Shown piece after piece: positions 1-6,245 of a stretch of 6,960 nt of DNA. A program made the position numbers and the translations under genes. Numbering within the stretch: position 1 is the stretch's first letter; each line of letters opens with the position of its first letter. Source of the stretch: Dehalococcoidia bacterium (GTDB taxonomy: Bacteria > Chloroflexota > Dehalococcoidia > UBA1151 > UBA1328); contig JASLNQ010000117.1 in NCBI GenBank assembly GCA_030745955.1, positions 1-6,960 of the forward strand. The letters are read 5' to 3'. Below the pieces are notes generated by a model, which saw only the letters and a list, made by a program, of their open reading frames with translations, did no database searches and had not been told where the DNA came from.

Positions 1-441
1 ATGGTGCAGTCGCCGGTGGGGGCGCGCTGCCCCGATTGTGCGAGCATTGGCCAGGCGCCGATATTCCGCGCGACCCCGGGTGAGCTGACGACGACGATCG
101 CGATATCGATAGGCGGGGCGGTGGTGCTTGGCATCGCCTACGCGCTGGTCGTGTGGCTGCTCTGGTCCATGCCGCTGGGCTACCGGGTGGGGAACGTGGC
201 GGCTGCGCTGGTGATCGGCCTGGCGGGCGCGCCGGTAGGTGAATTTGTTCGCAGGGCAGGAAAGTACAAGCTCGACGCACGGCTCAGGGTCGTTGCGGCC
301 GTGACCATGTTTGCGATCTGGACGACCGGGTTTATCGTCGCAGTAGCGCTGGGTGTCTGGATCGACGTTTTCCTCAACATCGTTGCCTACATCGGGCTCG
401 GTGTTGGCATCTATGTCGCAATGAACCGGGTCCGGCCGTAG
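1..441 (+). CDS. C-terminal part of a zinc-ribbon-like four-helix membrane protein (5' end cut off)
   Basis: The reading frame is open from the first base and ends at TAG 439-441. The ATG at position 1 is probably internal, because the segment starts inside a cysteine motif: C10-P-D-C13 follows a PVGARC stretch. In related proteins this is the second half of a small zinc-binding knuckle whose first CxxC pair lies just upstream (family knowledge), here outside the window. After a short linker come four hydrophobic stretches, roughly residues 30-55, 63-80, 97-119 and 121-141, with a basic loop (about 84-96) between the second and third. The likely picture is an integral membrane protein with an N-terminal cytoplasmic zinc knuckle. 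The function is unknown. Similar proteins occur in Chloroflexota and Actinobacteria. It converges on the next gene with 68 bp between stops and shows no functional link to it. The coding call is firm and the role is not. Confidence 0.72.
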   Translation: MVQSPVGARCPDCASIGQAPIFRATPGELTTTIAISIGGAVVLGIAYALVVWLLWSMPLGYRVGNVAAALVIGLAGAPVGEFVRRAGKYKLDARLRVVAAVTMFAIWTTGFIVAVALGVWIDVFLNIVAYIGLGVGIYVAMNRVRP

Positions 442-509
442 GGGCCTGGTGCCGGGAGTCGAGTCAGAAGTGGCTCAGAAGGCCTTGCTCGGGCGAACGC
501 GCGGGCAAC

Positions 510-1541
510 TCACACGATTGTGGGGATGATGCCGCCGCCGCCCTCCCTGTTGTACCGGACCGCCTCATCGACCATGTCGAACACCGAAAGCTGCGGGTCG
601 TAGCCGAAGTCGTTACGCGCGGCCGACAGGTCGTACTCGTAGTAGTTCGGGGTCATGGGTAGATCGACGACCGAATACGGGATTCCGGTCTTCTCCGACA
701 TGTAAGGGATTAACTCTTCCCAGGTGAACGGTTCATTCGAAGCGACCTGGTACACCCTGCCGAAGGTGTTCAGGTTGCCGACTGCCTTCTCGTAGGTATG
801 GACGAGGTCGCGCACCTCGACGTTGTGCTTCTTCCACGTACGCCCATTGGCATCGCGAGCAACGATCAGGCGGGGTCCGCCGTCGGTTTTGGCGTGTTCG
901 GCCGCAAGTTGCTCATATGTCGCCCTGCCGGCGGCGTCGGTCCGGCTTTCAAACTGCCTGAGGAATGTTTTCAGGTGGAACGACGGGAAGGTCAGGACCT
1001 CACCTGCGCCCCAGGCGTTGGCGAACCGGATGGCGGTCGCTCGCAGGTTGTCGTTGCGGTAGTAGCGGTCGACGAGGTGTTCGCAGAGGACTTTCGTATA
1101 GCCGTACCAGCCGGTGGTGGAGAGCGGCAGAGAATCTTCGGCGATAGGCTCTTCGATGCCCTCGGGCGGGTACTTGTTCATCGTGGCGTCGGTGCTGGTC
1201 ACGATTACATGCTTGAGCCGGTCACCCAGCCCGAGTGACGCTTCGAGCACGTTGAAGGTGCCCTTTACGTTGGTGTCCATGTACTGCTCGGGGGTGAACG
1301 GGCCGCCCGCCTGGAACGCGGCGCCCAAATGCAGGACCACTTCCTGGTCTTCTGCGGCTGCGTTCACATCGGCAGAGCTCGCGAGGTCGCCTTCGACGAT
1401 CTCGGCACCGATCGACCGCATCTTCTCGGCCTGGCGGTCACCGGCCCAGACGAGTCCCCTGACGTCGTGGCTACGCTCCAGAAAATTCCGGGCGATGTTC
1501 GCGCCCACACGACCGGTGATTCCAGTTATCAGTACTTTCAT
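510..1541 (-). CDS. NAD(P)-dependent epimerase/dehydratase, extended SDR family
   Basis: This 343-residue protein is a typical extended short-chain dehydrogenase. The N-terminus has a beta strand and the nucleotide-binding GxxGxxG (G7-I-T-G10-R-V-G13), then GDL at 51-53 and HLGAA at 71-75. The catalytic set is T115-S116-T117 on strand 5 and Y146-x-x-x-K150. RFANAWGAGE at 172-181 resembles the substrate-side segment of UDP-sugar epimerases. Family members epimerise, dehydrate or oxidise sugars or sugar nucleotides in the cytoplasm; the substrate cannot be read from sequence. Residues about 191-240 form a longer, charged segment than the usual linker before the V-E-V-R-D-L stretch (241-246). 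The ATG at 1541-1539 is preceded by GGAAAG about 8 nt upstream, an acceptable Shine-Dalgarno site, and the Rossmann strand begins at residue 2, which supports this start. A 515-bp repeat-rich gap separates it from the enolase genes, so cotranscription is uncertain. Confidence 0.9.
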   Translation of the reverse strand: MKVLITGITGRVGANIARNFLERSHDVRGLVWAGDRQAEKMRSIGAEIVEGDLASSADVNAAAEDQEVVLHLGAAFQAGGPFTPEQYMDTNVKGTFNVLEASLGLGDRLKHVIVTSTDATMNKYPPEGIEEPIAEDSLPLSTTGWYGYTKVLCEHLVDRYYRNDNLRATAIRFANAWGAGEVLTFPSFHLKTFLRQFESRTDAAGRATYEQLAAEHAKTDGGPRLIVARDANGRTWKKHNVEVRDLVHTYEKAVGNLNTFGRVYQVASNEPFTWEELIPYMSEKTGIPYSVVDLPMTPNYYEYDLSAARNDFGYDPQLSVFDMVDEAVRYNREGGGGIIPTIV

Positions 1542-1695
1542 TGTTTGGTCTTTCCAGGCTGGGTGGCTCGTTTCTTCAGCCGGCTGGAATAAGGCGGGTT
1601 GAAGGGGAGCGCTGTGCTAAAGGGAGGTTCTCGTTGTCGGGGTAGAGCTTATCGAAGTAACTGGGTCAAGGGGGAACGCCGCGCGTTTGCGTGCG

Positions 1696-1792
1696 GTCAT
1701 CTCGACCGGAGCGGAGGAATCTCAGGTTCTCTCTGTTGAGAAGTGGTGCCATGCGAAATCACCTTAGATCTCTCCGCTCCGGTCGAGATGAC
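1696..1792. repeat. Large inverted repeat with 32-nt arms (REP/MITE-like element)
   Basis: The left arm 1696-1727 and right arm 1761-1792 are reverse complements with only three mismatches; the outer 21 bp (GTCATCTCGACCGGAGCGGAG) match perfectly. The 33-nt centre contains a smaller stem, TTCTC 1727-1731 with GAGAA 1738-1742. The element could form a long hairpin or cruciform. No run of T follows either arm, so it does not look like a plain intrinsic terminator. Sequences of this kind are familiar as dispersed intergenic repeats in several bacterial groups; copy number here cannot be judged from one window. Confidence 0.85.
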
Positions 1793-1835
1793 AGTGTCGA
1801 AATCCATCACGGTTAACTCCGGTTGTGCGAGGCGC

Positions 1836-1878
1836 ACCAGGGCGTAGCTCCGGGTGTGTGTGCATCCGCAGCCCTGGT
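1836..1878. repeat. Inverted repeat, 8-bp arms
   Basis: ACCAGGGC at 1836-1843 and GCCCTGGT at 1871-1878 are exact reverse complements around a 27-nt spacer. It lies directly between the large inverted repeat and the short hairpin at 1881-1897 and is probably part of the same repeat island. No function can be assigned. Confidence 0.5.
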
Positions 1879-1880
1879 AC

Positions 1881-1897
1881 TTCTCCCCGAGGGAGAA
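1881..1897. repeat. Short perfect hairpin (TTCTCCC-CGA-GGGAGAA)
   Basis: A 7-bp perfect stem closes a 3-nt loop. The sequence belongs to the CTTCTCCCC...GGGAGAA type of small dispersed repeat. A related copy with an imperfect stem is at 2018-2041. There is no T tract, so terminator function is doubtful. Confidence 0.6.
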
Positions 1898-1908
1898 TGC
1901 TGGCCGTG

Positions 1909-1961
1909 GATCCGCTTGACCGGAGATACTGAATCAAGTTCAGCATGACAGTTGGCGGATC
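1909..1961. repeat. Second REP-like element, nested inverted repeats
   Basis: An outer pair GATCCGC (1909-1915) and GCGGATC (1955-1961) encloses an inner stem at 1926-1946 (ATaCTGAA, 5-nt loop, TTCAGcAT; seven of eight positions pair). The inner unit, CTGAATCAAGTTCAGCATGACA, is a recognisable type of bacterial dispersed repeat. It ends in ATGACAGT, as does the right side of the large repeat at 1788-1795. Confidence 0.65.
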
Positions 1962-2017
1962 GGGCGCAGCCTGGCTAGCCGGACCTTGTCGCTCGGCGGG
2001 TGGGCGGTTGCGTTGGT

Positions 2018-2041
2018 CCCTTCTCCCCAAAAGAGAGGGAG
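2018..2041 (-). repeat. Imperfect hairpin just downstream of the enolase B gene
   Basis: CCCTTCTC (2018-2025) can pair with GAGAGGG (2033-2039) with one bulged base, or CTCCC (2023-2027) with GGGAG (2037-2041). The hairpin lies 16-39 nt past the stop codon at 2057 on the minus strand, where a transcript end is expected. No T tract follows, so it may be an mRNA 3'-end structure or merely another CTTCTCCCC-type repeat. Confidence 0.35.
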
Positions 2042-2056
2042 TTTGGAGATCGCCGT

Positions 2057-3280
2057 TCAGCGAACCAGGGTTTCGTGTTGTTTGTAGACGCGGTTGTAAA
2101 GTTCCTGGTCGATGCTCACTGCGAGGCCGGGTGTGGTCGGGACGGCGTATTTGCCGTCTTTGAACACGTATTCGGGGCTTCGATAGAGCTCGAAATCCAG
2201 GGTTGAGTCCTCGGCGATCACGAAGCGTTCGGTCACCGCCCCGAACTGGATATTGGCCCGCAGGCCCAGGTAGGCTGCGTTGTAGTTGTGGGGTGCGATC
2301 AGCGTTGGGTGGCCGGATTCTTCGATGTCGCGGGCGAGCACGTGGAACGGCCAGAAGCCCATGTGCAGCATGTCGGGCTGAATCGCATCGAGTAGCCTCT
2401 CTTCCATCAGCTGCCAGTAGATCGTGTCGCGGCCGCGGTCACCCTCGCCATCGACGATCATCGTCTGCGGGGTATCCCGGTCGCGCCACTCTCTGAGCTT
2501 GCGGTACCCGGCGATCTCCTCGGTGATCATCTCCTCCATCCAGTAGACGTCCAAGTCGCGGATGCCACGTATGAAATCTTCGAGGAGGTCGAGGCGGTCG
2601 TCGTAGCCGTTGTTGGCGTCGATGAGGATTTTTATGTCGTCACCGACTCTCGCCCGCACCGCTTCCACGACCTCGATATCGCGCCGGGTACCTGCACTCG
2701 GCTCGAACCACTTGCCGGGTCGCCCCAGCTTGAGCTTCACCGCGCGCCAGCCTTTTTCGATGGCCTCGGCGGCTTCCCTGGCGACTGCGCCCGCGCCCTC
2801 GGTCGGGTTGACAAGATCCTGGAAGTACAGCGTTGAATCGTAGCCCTCGATTTCGTCCCTGACGCGGTCGCCGAGCAGTGTATGCGAAGGCTGGCCGAGT
2901 GCCTGGCCGATCAGGTCGAACAGTGCCACGTCGATGAACCCATGGCGGTCGATCAGGTCGGACCAGCGCGGGCTCACGCCGGTAACTCTCCCACCTGACA
3001 CGGTGAAAAAGTCCGAAAGTTCGCGGCCGATAAGGTCTTTCAGCACGTCGTGAAGGGCGCTGAGCGGTCCCCGGTTCATGGCGGGCCGGGCGTTGCTGAG
3101 GCCGGTGAGGCCCGAGTCGGTCGTCACCTGTAGCAGCCACTCACGCTGGTTGATGCCGTAGTTCTCGCTTTTCGAGTTGCGGCCTACGATGCGACCGTTA
3201 CCCGGTGACCCGAAGTAGGTTTCTACGGGAGTGACCCGGATTTCCCTGATGGTGTGCCTGTCGAGGCCGTTTGCTGGCAT
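2057..3280 (-). CDS. Enolase-superfamily enzyme B (mandelate racemase / acid-sugar dehydratase type)
   Basis: The 407-residue protein has the two-part fold of the superfamily: an N-terminal capping domain (about 1-140) and a TIM barrel. The expected catalytic residues are visible: K182-x-K184 on strand 2, metal ligands D221 (IDAN), E249 or E250 (MEEM) and E279 (DGE), and an Asp-His pair D303 (QPD) and H331 (PHN). This set matches the mandelate-racemase mechanism, in which Mg-bound carboxylate is enolised by proton abstraction alpha to it; acid-sugar dehydratases use the same chemistry. The substrate is unknown. The strand 2-3 loop is longer than in mandelate racemase and carries a GR-x-G-x-W pattern followed by RRDI (199-202). 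The ATG is 2 nt after the stop of the upstream paralog and has GGAGG 7 nt before it, inside that gene's last codons, so translation is probably coupled. The two proteins are paralogs. Confidence 0.92.
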   Translation of the reverse strand: MPANGLDRHTIREIRVTPVETYFGSPGNGRIVGRNSKSENYGINQREWLLQVTTDSGLTGLSNARPAMNRGPLSALHDVLKDLIGRELSDFFTVSGGRVTGVSPRWSDLIDRHGFIDVALFDLIGQALGQPSHTLLGDRVRDEIEGYDSTLYFQDLVNPTEGAGAVAREAAEAIEKGWRAVKLKLGRPGKWFEPSAGTRRDIEVVEAVRARVGDDIKILIDANNGYDDRLDLLEDFIRGIRDLDVYWMEEMITEEIAGYRKLREWRDRDTPQTMIVDGEGDRGRDTIYWQLMEERLLDAIQPDMLHMGFWPFHVLARDIEESGHPTLIAPHNYNAAYLGLRANIQFGAVTERFVIAEDSTLDFELYRSPEYVFKDGKYAVPTTPGLAVSIDQELYNRVYKQHETLVR

Positions 3281-3282
3281 GG

Positions 3283-4473
3283 TTACGCCTCCACTTTGAA
3301 CTCGTGTTTGGCGTGCGGGGCGAACCCGGTCTCATCGATGTCGACGCCCAGCCCCGGCCCGGTTGGCAGCGCGTAAGCGCCGTTGCTGAAGGCTGGTTGG
3401 GCCGTCATAAAGTGGGGCAGGATGCGTTCGTCTTCGAGCGACACATAGGTCTCCGATGCGGCTCCAAACACGATGCTGGCGTAGGTGCCGAACGAGCCGT
3501 TGCCGAAGTTGTGCGGGATCGACCGCACACCGGTCCCATTGAGCTGCCTTTTGATCTCCATCCAGCCTAAAAATCCGTGGCCGACGACATCGGGCTGATA
3601 GCCGTCGATCAGACCTTCGTCGATAAGGTCCTGGAACACATCGGAAATGGGGGTCCTGTCGACCTCCCCACAGGTCAGCAACGCCTTCGAGCCGTGTTTT
3701 GCCTGCATCTCTCTCATCGCCCTGTAGCCGTCGACGTCGTGGGTGATCATCTCTTCGAACCAGAAGATATCGGCCGGCGTCACTTCAGCGATGAACCGGT
3801 CGAGGAGGTCGAGGTGGTTGTCGTACCCGAAGTTGGCATCGACGTAGATCTTCACGTCCGGCCCGACAGCGTCACGCACTCCCAGCACCACGTCGATGTC
3901 ACGGCGCATTCCGGCCTCCGGCATCATCCAGCGGCCGCCCCTGCCCGTCTTGATCTTCAGTTCTCTCCAGCCATCTGCCACCGCCGCCGCGGCTTCGTCG
4001 GCGACCTGCAGGGCACCTCGTTCGGGAACCAGGAAGTCCTGGAAGTAGAGCGTTGTGTCGTAGGCCGGAACCGAATCGTGTTTCCTGCCGCCCAGGAGGT
4101 CGATCGCAGACGTGTTGTGGACTTTGCCGACGAGATCGAATGCGAGTATCGACAGCCAGCCGTTGCCACGGTACCAGCGGCCCATACCCGGACCGGCACC
4201 GGTTACGACGCCGCTTGAGATTTCGAGCAGGCTATCGACTTCCCGCCCCAGCAGCGCGCCGTTGAGGTATTCGAGCAGGTTTGCGACGGTGCCCTGCCGC
4301 ATGAAGCGGTTGGCTATCGTGATGCCCTCGGCGCCGCTCGTGCTCTTCGCCCTGACCACCCACTCGAGCCACTGGGTGCCCCGGTTGTCGGCGTAGGCGT
4401 TCTTGCCGAGTTCCTTCTGGTAACTCGACGGGACCGGTGTGACGGAGACTGATTCGACGATTTCCGTGGGCAT
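3283..4473 (-). CDS. Enolase-superfamily enzyme A (mandelate racemase / acid-sugar dehydratase type), paralog of B
   Basis: This 396-residue protein has the same layout as its downstream neighbour. Visible catalytic positions are K173-x-K175, D212 (VDAN), E240 or E241 (FEEM), E270 (CGE), D295 (QPD) and H321 (PHN). The last two form the Asp-His dyad of the mandelate-racemase group, so either face of the substrate could be deprotonated, allowing epimerisation or dehydration of a hydroxy-acid. Shared blocks with enzyme B include YDTTLYFQD (138-146), the GRGGRW loop with RRDI (190-193), DAN-x-GYD, EEMIT and PHN. Differences near the barrel's C-terminal end (GHGFLGWM here, LHMGFWPF in B) suggest different substrates. 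The ATG at 4473-4471 has no Shine-Dalgarno; an A-rich stretch precedes it. No alternative start is apparent nearby. It probably follows the deacylase gene in one transcription unit, although the gap is 186 bp. Confidence 0.92.
   Translation of the reverse strand: MPTEIVESVSVTPVPSSYQKELGKNAYADNRGTQWLEWVVRAKSTSGAEGITIANRFMRQGTVANLLEYLNGALLGREVDSLLEISSGVVTGAGPGMGRWYRGNGWLSILAFDLVGKVHNTSAIDLLGGRKHDSVPAYDTTLYFQDFLVPERGALQVADEAAAAVADGWRELKIKTGRGGRWMMPEAGMRRDIDVVLGVRDAVGPDVKIYVDANFGYDNHLDLLDRFIAEVTPADIFWFEEMITHDVDGYRAMREMQAKHGSKALLTCGEVDRTPISDVFQDLIDEGLIDGYQPDVVGHGFLGWMEIKRQLNGTGVRSIPHNFGNGSFGTYASIVFGAASETYVSLEDERILPHFMTAQPAFSNGAYALPTGPGLGVDIDETGFAPHAKHEFKVEA
3288..3292 (-). promoter_or_regulatory. 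Ribosome binding site of enolase B, inside the end of enolase A
   Basis: On the minus strand the sequence reads GTGGAGGCGTAACCATG. GGAGG sits 7 nt before the ATG at 3280 and overlaps the last sense codons of the upstream gene, whose TAA (3285-3283) is 2 nt from that ATG. This fixes the start of enolase B and indicates translational coupling. Confidence 0.8.
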
Positions 4474-4488
4474 TTTTATTTTTTTTGG
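4474..4488 (-). promoter_or_regulatory. A-rich leader without Shine-Dalgarno before enolase A
   Basis: On the minus strand the bases before the ATG read CCAAAAAAAATAAAA. No purine-rich GGAG-type site lies within 15 nt. An unstructured A-rich leader can support initiation, for instance through ribosomal protein S1 (general knowledge); whether it does here is inference. The A8 run could also vary in length by slippage, which would not affect the protein. Confidence 0.4.
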
Positions 4489-4617
4489 TGCGGGTGAGAG
4501 GGTTGATGTGCGGGGTGGTGGTTGAAACGCTGGCGCAGTCTACTCTTTGCCGGGTTCTTCCTGGAAAGGTGACTCGTGGTTTCTGGTTCACTGGGAGGGG
4601 GAACGGGCGTAGTCGAT

Positions 4618-4647
4618 TCCCTCTTTATGGCGGAATCTGGAGAGGGA
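4618..4647 (-). terminator. Weak hairpin downstream of the deacylase gene (attenuator or mRNA-end candidate)
   Basis: TCCCTCT (4618-4624) and AGAGGGA (4641-4647) pair perfectly around 16 nt. A competing stem, GATTCC (4615-4620) with GGAATC (4632-4637), overlaps it. The structure lies 13-42 nt past the deacylase stop on the minus strand. There is no T tract, so it could be partial attenuation, an mRNA stability element or chance. Confidence 0.22.
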
Positions 4648-4659
4648 CCCCTGGGAACT

Positions 4660-6171
4660 CTACCGCCCCCGTATCAAGGCCCTTCCCGTTCGTGACCCGG
4701 CGTGTTTGCCATCGCGCACGGCGAACTGGCCATTAACGATCACGTGCGGTATTCCAGTAGGGCCGACCCGTGGGTTTTCGAAGGTTGCGCCATCGATGAC
4801 AGTATCCGGGTCGAACACGACCAGGTCGGCGAAGTAGCCCTCTTTGAGGAGGCCCCTGTTTGCGATGCCGAATTTGTTCGCCGGCATGTGCGTCATCTTG
4901 TGGACCGCGCTCTCGAGCGAGATAACACCTTCTTCGCGGACGTACTTGCCGAGGACCCGCGGGTAGGTGCCCCAGGCACGCGGATGGGGCTTCGAGCCCC
5001 GGTCGAGTCCGTCGGTGCCGATCATGGTCGATGAATGCGCCATGACCATGCGCACGTCGCCTTCGTCCATTCCAAAGGCAGCAACGAGGATGTCGGGAGA
5101 GATGTCGCTTAGCAGCTTGTTGGCGGCATCCTCACCGGGCAGGTCGAACTCGTCGACGAAACTCTGGAGGGTGCGGCCTTCGTATTCGGCCCTACCCGGC
5201 ACGGAGCAGAGCAGGACTTCTGATGGGTCCGATTTGCCCATCGCCCCGCCTTCGCCGGCTGCGAAGGTACCGTTCTGGACAAGCGCGAAAAGCATCGTGC
5301 TGCGGGCGGTGTACGGGTACTGGTCAGCCGTGACGTCACGCCCCTGCGCAACTGCTTCCTCGATCATCTCAAGCGACTGCACAACCTTGCCCCAGTTGGC
5401 ACTGCCGACCGCCTTGTGGTGTGAAATCTCGACCCCGCAACCGCCAACCTCGCCGATGTGCAGGGTCTCCCGGACCGAATCGAGCAGACCCGCGCCCTCG
5501 TCACGCATGTGCGACACGTAGAGGCCACCGTGCCTGCCGACTACCCTGGCGAGGTCGGCAACTTCCTCGGTGCTGGCGTACCGGCCCGGTTCGTACACGA
5601 GGCCTGTCGACATGCCGACCGCCCCGGCTTCCATGCCTTCCTCGACGTTGGCAAGCATGCTCGCCATTTCGGTCTCGGTCGGGGGCCGTCGCTCGATGCC
5701 GCCCATGGCCTGGCTCCGCGCCGTGTGGTGCCCAACCAGCGCAGCGACGTTCAGGGCCGGGGCGGTGTCAGCGACCTGTTCGAGGTAACCGGCATAGCCC
5801 TCCCAGCTTGGAAGATCGGCGCTCGCTTCGTTGATCGCATTCGCCTGGACTTTGCCGGCACCCGATACCCCGGCGCCGAATCCGCAGTTGCCGACGATGG
5901 CGGTCGTGATGCCCTGGAGGATGTTGTGGCGGACTTCGGGCTCGATCAGCACGTGGAAGTCGTCGTGCGAGTGGACATCGATGAACCCGGGCGCGAGGAC
6001 GAGTCCGGAGGCATCGAGGGTTTCTCGGGCTTGAGTGTCGATGTTCGCGTTGATCTCGACGATCTTGTCGCCTGCGATGCCAACGTCCTGAACACCATCA
6101 CCGGATTTCGCGCCGGTGTCAGTCCCGGAGCCGTCGATGACCTTTGCGTTCTTGATTACGAGATCGAGCAA
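4660..6171 (-). CDS. N-acyl-D-amino-acid deacylase (D-aminoacylase family amidohydrolase)
   Basis: The protein hydrolyses, by family, N-acyl-D-amino acids to a carboxylate and a free D-amino acid, using zinc in a TIM barrel. Counting from a TTG start (503 residues; characterised enzymes are about 480-500), the signatures fall where expected: H67-x-H69 in GFIDVHSHDD, C96 in VGNCGFG, GLVYEPGRYAS at 190-200, H221 in SHMRDEG, H251 and K253 in ISHHK, DQYPYTA at 283-289, D387 in IGTDG, and HPRAWGTYPRVLG from 395. In Alcaligenes faecalis D-aminoacylase the metal residues are H67, H69, C96, H220, H250 and D366. The N- and C-terminal segments form the usual small beta domain. No signal peptide is seen, so it is cytoplasmic. 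TTG 6171-6169 is preferred because homology begins at LDLVIKNAKVIDG; a purine-rich AAAGAAGAA lies just upstream, and the in-frame ATG at 6243 is at the likely promoter. The acyl and amino-acid preference is unknown. Confidence 0.9.
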   Translation of the reverse strand: MLDLVIKNAKVIDGSGTDTGAKSGDGVQDVGIAGDKIVEINANIDTQARETLDASGLVLAPGFIDVHSHDDFHVLIEPEVRHNILQGITTAIVGNCGFGAGVSGAGKVQANAINEASADLPSWEGYAGYLEQVADTAPALNVAALVGHHTARSQAMGGIERRPPTETEMASMLANVEEGMEAGAVGMSTGLVYEPGRYASTEEVADLARVVGRHGGLYVSHMRDEGAGLLDSVRETLHIGEVGGCGVEISHHKAVGSANWGKVVQSLEMIEEAVAQGRDVTADQYPYTARSTMLFALVQNGTFAAGEGGAMGKSDPSEVLLCSVPGRAEYEGRTLQSFVDEFDLPGEDAANKLLSDISPDILVAAFGMDEGDVRMVMAHSSTMIGTDGLDRGSKPHPRAWGTYPRVLGKYVREEGVISLESAVHKMTHMPANKFGIANRGLLKEGYFADLVVFDPDTVIDGATFENPRVGPTGIPHVIVNGQFAVRDGKHAGSRTGRALIRGR

Positions 6172-6216
6172 ATCATTCTTCTTTCGAAAATCTGGAGCGC
6201 TACACCGGTGCCTGCG

Positions 6217-6245
6217 GTTATAACTCCGGTTGGGAGCCAGCACAA
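6217..6245 (-). promoter_or_regulatory. Candidate sigma-70-like promoter for the deacylase (and enolase A-B) unit
   Basis: On the minus strand TTGTGC (6245-6240) and TATAAC (6222-6217) are separated by exactly 17 nt. The -10 element matches the consensus at five of six positions and the -35 at three (TTG). Transcription would begin near 6210, giving a leader of about 38 nt before the TTG codon at 6171. It also places the upstream in-frame ATG (6243) within the promoter. Confidence 0.45.

Larger units (their letters stand above)
1542..2056. other. 515-bp intergenic region made largely of inverted repeats
   Basis: No credible gene lies between the SDR start and the downstream enolase stop. From about 1696 to 2041 the sequence is a chain of separate inverted repeats, listed individually. 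The stretch 1542-1695 is the upstream region of the SDR gene. On the minus strand it contains a TTGACC hexamer (about 1671-1666), but I see no convincing -10 element at the right spacing, so I do not call a promoter. A possible 88-codon minus-strand frame across 1764-2030 is simply a translation of the repeats. Confidence 0.75.

Noticed and set aside
443..484. Possible shared terminator between the two convergent genes (GGCCT 443-447 with AGGCC 480-484)
   Set aside because: Only 5 bp of stem around a 32-nt loop, with no T tract on either strand; chance is a sufficient explanation.
798..1602. Several plus-strand frames opposite the SDR gene (146 and 162 codons)
   Set aside because: They overlap one another and the SDR gene and lack recognisable domains; the SDR frame has GxxGxxG and YxxxK.
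1764..2030. 88-codon minus-strand frame starting with MGRRDQRN
   Set aside because: It runs through the inverted repeats. Its peptide (such as MLNLIQYLRSS and CHLDRSGEI) is the typical false translation of dispersed repeats, and there is no ribosome site or domain.
1696..2041. CRISPR array or attachment site in the repeat-rich gap
   Set aside because: The repeats are inverted and of different types, without regularly spaced identical direct repeats; no cas, integrase or tRNA gene is nearby.
3577..4218. 213-codon plus-strand frame opposite enolase A
   Set aside because: Antisense shadow of a gene with all catalytic residues visible; no independent ribosome site.
2057..4473. N-succinylamino-acid racemase or dipeptide epimerase for enzymes A and B, suggested by the deacylase neighbour
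   Set aside because: Those enzymes use a Lys on strand 6 and lack the Asp-His dyad; A and B have D295/H321 and D303/H331, which places them with the mandelate-racemase type.
4485..4736. 83-codon plus-strand frame over the gap between deacylase and enolase A
   Set aside because: Arg- and Gly-rich low-complexity peptide with no ribosome site; it runs into the antisense of the deacylase end.
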